NCBI GenBank assembly: GCA_947493255.1
Contig: CANLQK010000002.1
Location: 372,001-436,000 of the forward strand
Reading direction: 5' to 3'
Origin: an uncultured Paracoccaceae bacterium
GTDB lineage: Bacteria; Pseudomonadota; Alphaproteobacteria; Rhodobacterales; Rhodobacteraceae
DNA length: 64,000 nt
Below the pieces are notes generated by a model, which had not been told where the DNA came from, ran no database searches, and worked only from the letters and a program-made list of their open reading frames with translations. Every line of letters begins with the position of its first letter. Position 1 is the stretch's first letter. Of this stretch, positions 61,578 through 64,000 are shown piece by piece. Made by a program: the position numbers and the translations under genes.

Positions 61578-62816
61578 ATGCCAGTTTTGGTGATGAAATT
61601 TGGTGGCACATCTGTGGCCACATTGGACCGGATCAAACGCGCGGCCAAACGTGTCGGCGTGGAAGTGGCCAAAGGCTATGACGTTATCGTCATTGTCTCT
61701 GCCATGTCTGGAGAAACGAACAAGTTGGTTGGTTTCGTTGGCGAGACCTCACCTATGTATGACGCGCGTGAATATGACGCGGTTGTATCGTCGGGTGAAA
61801 ACGTGACAGCAGGCCTGATGGCGTTGACGTTGCAAGAAATGAACGTGCCTGCACGCAGCTGGCAGGGCTGGCAAGTGCCGGTCAGAACCACCGATGCGCA
61901 TTCCAACGCCCGTATCGAAGAAATCCCGACAGACAACATTACAGCCAAATTTGGTGAAGGTATGCGTGTTGCTGTTGTGGCTGGTTTCCAAGGTGTGAGC
62001 GATGAAGGCCGGATTACGACACTTGGTCGCGGCGGATCTGACACAACGGCAGTGGCATTTGCAGCGGCTTTTGAAGCAGAACGGTGCGATATTTATACTG
62101 ATGTTGATGGTGTCTACACGACTGACCCACGGGTTACTGATAAGGCCCGCAAGCTCGACAAGATCGCATTCGAAGAGATGTTGGAACTGGCGTCATTGGG
62201 CGCGAAAGTTTTGCAAACGCGATCTGTCGAATTGGCAATGCGGTACAAAGTGCGCCTGCGGGTGCTTAGCTCATTTGAAGAACAATCTGACGAAGCCGGA
62301 ACGCTCGTCTGTGCGGAGGAAGAGATTATGGAATCTAACGTCGTGGCCGGTGTGGCCTTCAGCCGTGAAGAAGCAAAAATGACCTTGATTTCTGTGGCAG
62401 ACCGCCCTGGGATCGCAGCCTCGATTTTCGGACCGTTGGCCGATGCAGGTGTGAATGTTGATATGATCGTTCAAAACATCAGCGAAGAAGGGCGTACCGA
62501 TATGACGTTCTCGTGCCCCATCGATCAGGTGGCGCGTGCGGAAAAAGCGATGGCAGATGCCAAAGCCGCTGGTGACATCAACTTCCATGATCTTTTGGCT
62601 GACCAAGAAGTCGCGAAAGTGTCTATCGTTGGGATTGGCATGCGTAGCCATGCGGGTATTGCTGCCAAGATGTTCAAGACGCTTCAGGATGAGGGTGTGA
62701 ACATCAAGGTCATCGCAACATCTGAGATCAAGGTCAGTGTACTGATCGATCGCAAGTACATGGAACTTGCGGTTCAGGCGCTTCACGATGCATTTGGTCT
62801 TGAGAAAACTACATGA
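61578..62816 (+). CDS. lysC: Aspartate kinase
   Basis: A 412-residue enzyme that phosphorylates aspartate, the first step to lysine, methionine and threonine. The kinase domain (about 1-245) starts with KFGGTSVA (7-14) and includes TTLGRGGSDTTAVAFAA and ATDVDGVYTTDPR-type segments. Two ACT domains (about 265-405) sense end products. The ribosome site AGAGGCGA precedes the start. Inside the gene, an ATG in frame at 62328, codon 251, follows GGAGG, pointing to a shorter second product made only of the ACT domains. The stop overlaps the next gene (ATGA). Confidence 0.96.
   Translation: MPVLVMKFGGTSVATLDRIKRAAKRVGVEVAKGYDVIVIVSAMSGETNKLVGFVGETSPMYDAREYDAVVSSGENVTAGLMALTLQEMNVPARSWQGWQVPVRTTDAHSNARIEEIPTDNITAKFGEGMRVAVVAGFQGVSDEGRITTLGRGGSDTTAVAFAAAFEAERCDIYTDVDGVYTTDPRVTDKARKLDKIAFEEMLELASLGAKVLQTRSVELAMRYKVRLRVLSSFEEQSDEAGTLVCAEEEIMESNVVAGVAFSREEAKMTLISVADRPGIAASIFGPLADAGVNVDMIVQNISEEGRTDMTFSCPIDQVARAEKAMADAKAAGDINFHDLLADQEVAKVSIVGIGMRSHAGIAAKMFKTLQDEGVNIKVIATSEIKVSVLIDRKYMELAVQALHDAFGLEKTT
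62315..62330 (+). promoter_or_regulatory. Internal ribosome site and start codon inside lysC (predicted beta subunit)
   Basis: GGAGGA at 62315-62320 lies eight bases before an in-frame ATG (62328-62330). Translation from here would give 162 residues beginning MESNVVAGVAFSREE, the complete ACT region. Aspartate kinases of Bacillus and Corynebacterium make such a beta subunit from the same relative position and assemble as alpha2beta2. Confidence 0.65.
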
Positions 62817-63250
62817 TCGTTCGCCCTGTTAAGGCGGATGACAAAGAGGCATGGGCTACGCTTTATGCGGCCTATGCGGAATTCTACAACGTACCTCAGA
62901 CCTCAGAAATGCGAGACCGTGTTTGGGCATGGCTGAATGACCCGAAACACGAAGTCAGCGGCTTTGTCGCCGATGACGACGGTGCGTTGATCGGGTTTGC
63001 CCATGTTCGTGGATTTGCACGGCCTTTGGCCGCCGCGACAGGGTTGTACTTGGATGATTTGTACGTTTCACCAGATGCACGTGGCACTGGTGCTGGGCCC
63101 GCATTTCTTGAGGCAGCCAAAGGCTTTGCCGCGCGACAGGGACACAGCGTTGTACGCTGGATCACCGCTGCAGATAACTCACGAGCACGTGGGCTATACG
63201 ATAAGCATGCCAAGGCGACCGAATGGGTCACCTACGACATGGACGTTTAA
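62813..63250 (+). CDS. GNAT family N-acetyltransferase
   Basis: A 145-residue acetyltransferase. The acetyl-CoA site is visible in LYLDDLYVSPDARGTGAGPA (about residues 78-97), and the domain ends with SRARGLYDKHAKATEWV. It starts MIVRPVKADDKEAW. The start overlaps the lysC stop by four bases. Its stop codon overlaps the stop codon of the LysR gene on the other strand. The acetylated substrate is unknown. Confidence 0.9.
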   Translation: MIVRPVKADDKEAWATLYAAYAEFYNVPQTSEMRDRVWAWLNDPKHEVSGFVADDDGALIGFAHVRGFARPLAAATGLYLDDLYVSPDARGTGAGPAFLEAAKGFAARQGHSVVRWITAADNSRARGLYDKHAKATEWVTYDMDV

Positions 63251-64000
63251 CCGGCGGTTTCGTTTATTAAGGTTTCAACAATTCGATCAAGGCAACGGCG
63301 CACCTGCGGCAGGTGCCTGTCTGAGTCGTGGCTGACCACCCATTGATCATGACGTAAGTCTGCGATGTGTCCGGATTGGCGGGCAAGCCTCGGCACAGAG
63401 TCACCAATGAACGTTGGTAATACAGCGCGGGCGACACCCGCGATTGCGAGGTCCAACGCATTTCCTGCATGGGTGACCTCGATCTTTTCACCGGCTTGCT
63501 GAGCAACCCAATTGGCGGATGGTGTTTGGCCCAAGACGTGGACCCAAGTGTTACCCCCACCATAAATGGCGAAATTCACGGGGCCAATTTTTTGCGCTGC
63601 CAGTCCGATCTGGTTCGGGCGCTTGTTCCGCACACCAATCACGACCTCGCGGTGCAAAATATCCAACACCTGGTCTGCAGCGACAAACCGCAATGCCACG
63701 TCATTTTCTGCAATTTTTTGCGCATGTGAACATAGTAACTTCGTTGTCCAAACCCCCGCGGATATCTTCACCCTTTGGAAAGGGCTATCGGGAACCAATT
63801 GTTCCATCTGGCTTGCAATACCTGTTGCCCGTGCGAGTAAGTTCTGGCCTTCGTCCGTTAGGTCATACCCTTTGGCATGGCGGATAAATAAGTCACGCCC
63901 CGTGCTACGTTCTAGAGCCAACATGTGTCGGCCTAACGTCGGGCCGCTTAACCCTGTTTCACCGATTGCACCGGACAGGCCGCCATGATGGGCGACAGCC
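63247..64000 (-). CDS. LysR family transcriptional regulator (partial, N-terminus outside window)
   Basis: About 250 residues are present; the first few lie beyond the right edge. The helix-turn-helix remainder reads ETGLSGPTLGRHMLALERS, followed by RDLFIRHAKGYDLTDEG, which is the LysR DNA-binding pattern. The rest (about residues 90-250) is the substrate-sensing domain. LysR proteins usually control divergent or nearby genes in response to a small molecule; the target here lies probably outside the window. It converges on the GNAT gene. Confidence 0.88.
   Translation of the reverse strand, partial: AVAHHGGLSGAIGETGLSGPTLGRHMLALERSTGRDLFIRHAKGYDLTDEGQNLLARATGIASQMEQLVPDSPFQRVKISAGVWTTKLLCSHAQKIAENDVALRFVAADQVLDILHREVVIGVRNKRPNQIGLAAQKIGPVNFAIYGGGNTWVHVLGQTPSANWVAQQAGEKIEVTHAGNALDLAIAGVARAVLPTFIGDSVPRLARQSGHIADLRHDQWVVSHDSDRHLPQVRRCLDRIVETLINETAG

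Noticed and set aside
1-64000. tRNA, rRNA, CRISPR array, prophage or insertion sequence
   Set aside because: None of the intergenic regions shows a cloverleaf, regularly spaced repeats, a transposase, an integrase or phage structural genes.

Overview
The window is a typical chromosome segment of a roseobacter-type alphaproteobacterium (Rhodobacterales). The signs are a ctaC-ctaB-ctaG-ctaE-surf1 oxidase cluster followed by thrC and an M16 peptidase, ruvCAB leading into ybgC-tolQRAB-pal-cpoB-tilS-ftsH, a ligase-associated helicase with PdeM, a DUF1127 gene, and a complete-looking tad (Flp pilus) locus. Genes are dense, with many 4-base stop/start overlaps. I found no rRNA, tRNA, CRISPR array, prophage or insertion sequence. 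The genus cannot be named from the sequence alone.

Layout. 1-3.6 kb: partial trmL, a DUF6958 gene, an MFS transporter, prmA, a small membrane protein and a DUF1127 gene with structured 3' RNA. 3.9-16.8 kb: ruvCAB, one AT-richer unknown gene, then the Tol-Pal envelope system, tilS and ftsH. 16.9-20.2 kb: a MOSC protein and the one-carbon pair fhs and folD. 20.3-25.6 kb: a membrane LytTR regulator, pdeM, an Lhr-type helicase and an AAA ATPase. 25.8-38.5 kb: a GT-C-like membrane protein and the tad locus on the minus strand (cpaA, two TPR lipoproteins, tadC, tadB, cpaF, cpaE, an OmpA lipoprotein, cpaC, cpaB, three pilins). 38.9-44.3 kb: a lytic transglycosylase followed by a decaprenyl-phosphoryl-arabinose type module (HAD-UbiA fusion, DprE2, DprE1, flippase-like protein). 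44.5-52.2 kb: a CoA-transferase pair, topA, dprA, two small membrane proteins and tldD. 52.4-60 kb: the cytochrome oxidase cluster, thrC, an M16 peptidase and a GNAT enzyme. 60.1-64 kb: a FAD-linked 2-hydroxyacid dehydrogenase, lysC, a GNAT enzyme and a partial LysR regulator.

The most interesting stretch is 25.8-44.3 kb. A DprE1/DprE2/phosphoribosyltransferase set, best known from mycobacterial arabinan synthesis, lies beside a Flp pilus locus that also contains a GT-C-like membrane protein. This suggests, without proving it, that a surface structure and possibly the pilin receives D-arabinofuranose from a lipid-linked donor. Other points worth checking are tandem Flp pilin genes with identical proteins and only synonymous DNA differences, a TTAA-N7-TTAA (CtrA-type) box upstream of them, an internal start in lysC predicting a separate ACT-domain subunit, and two strong stem-loops in the 3' region of the DUF1127 gene.
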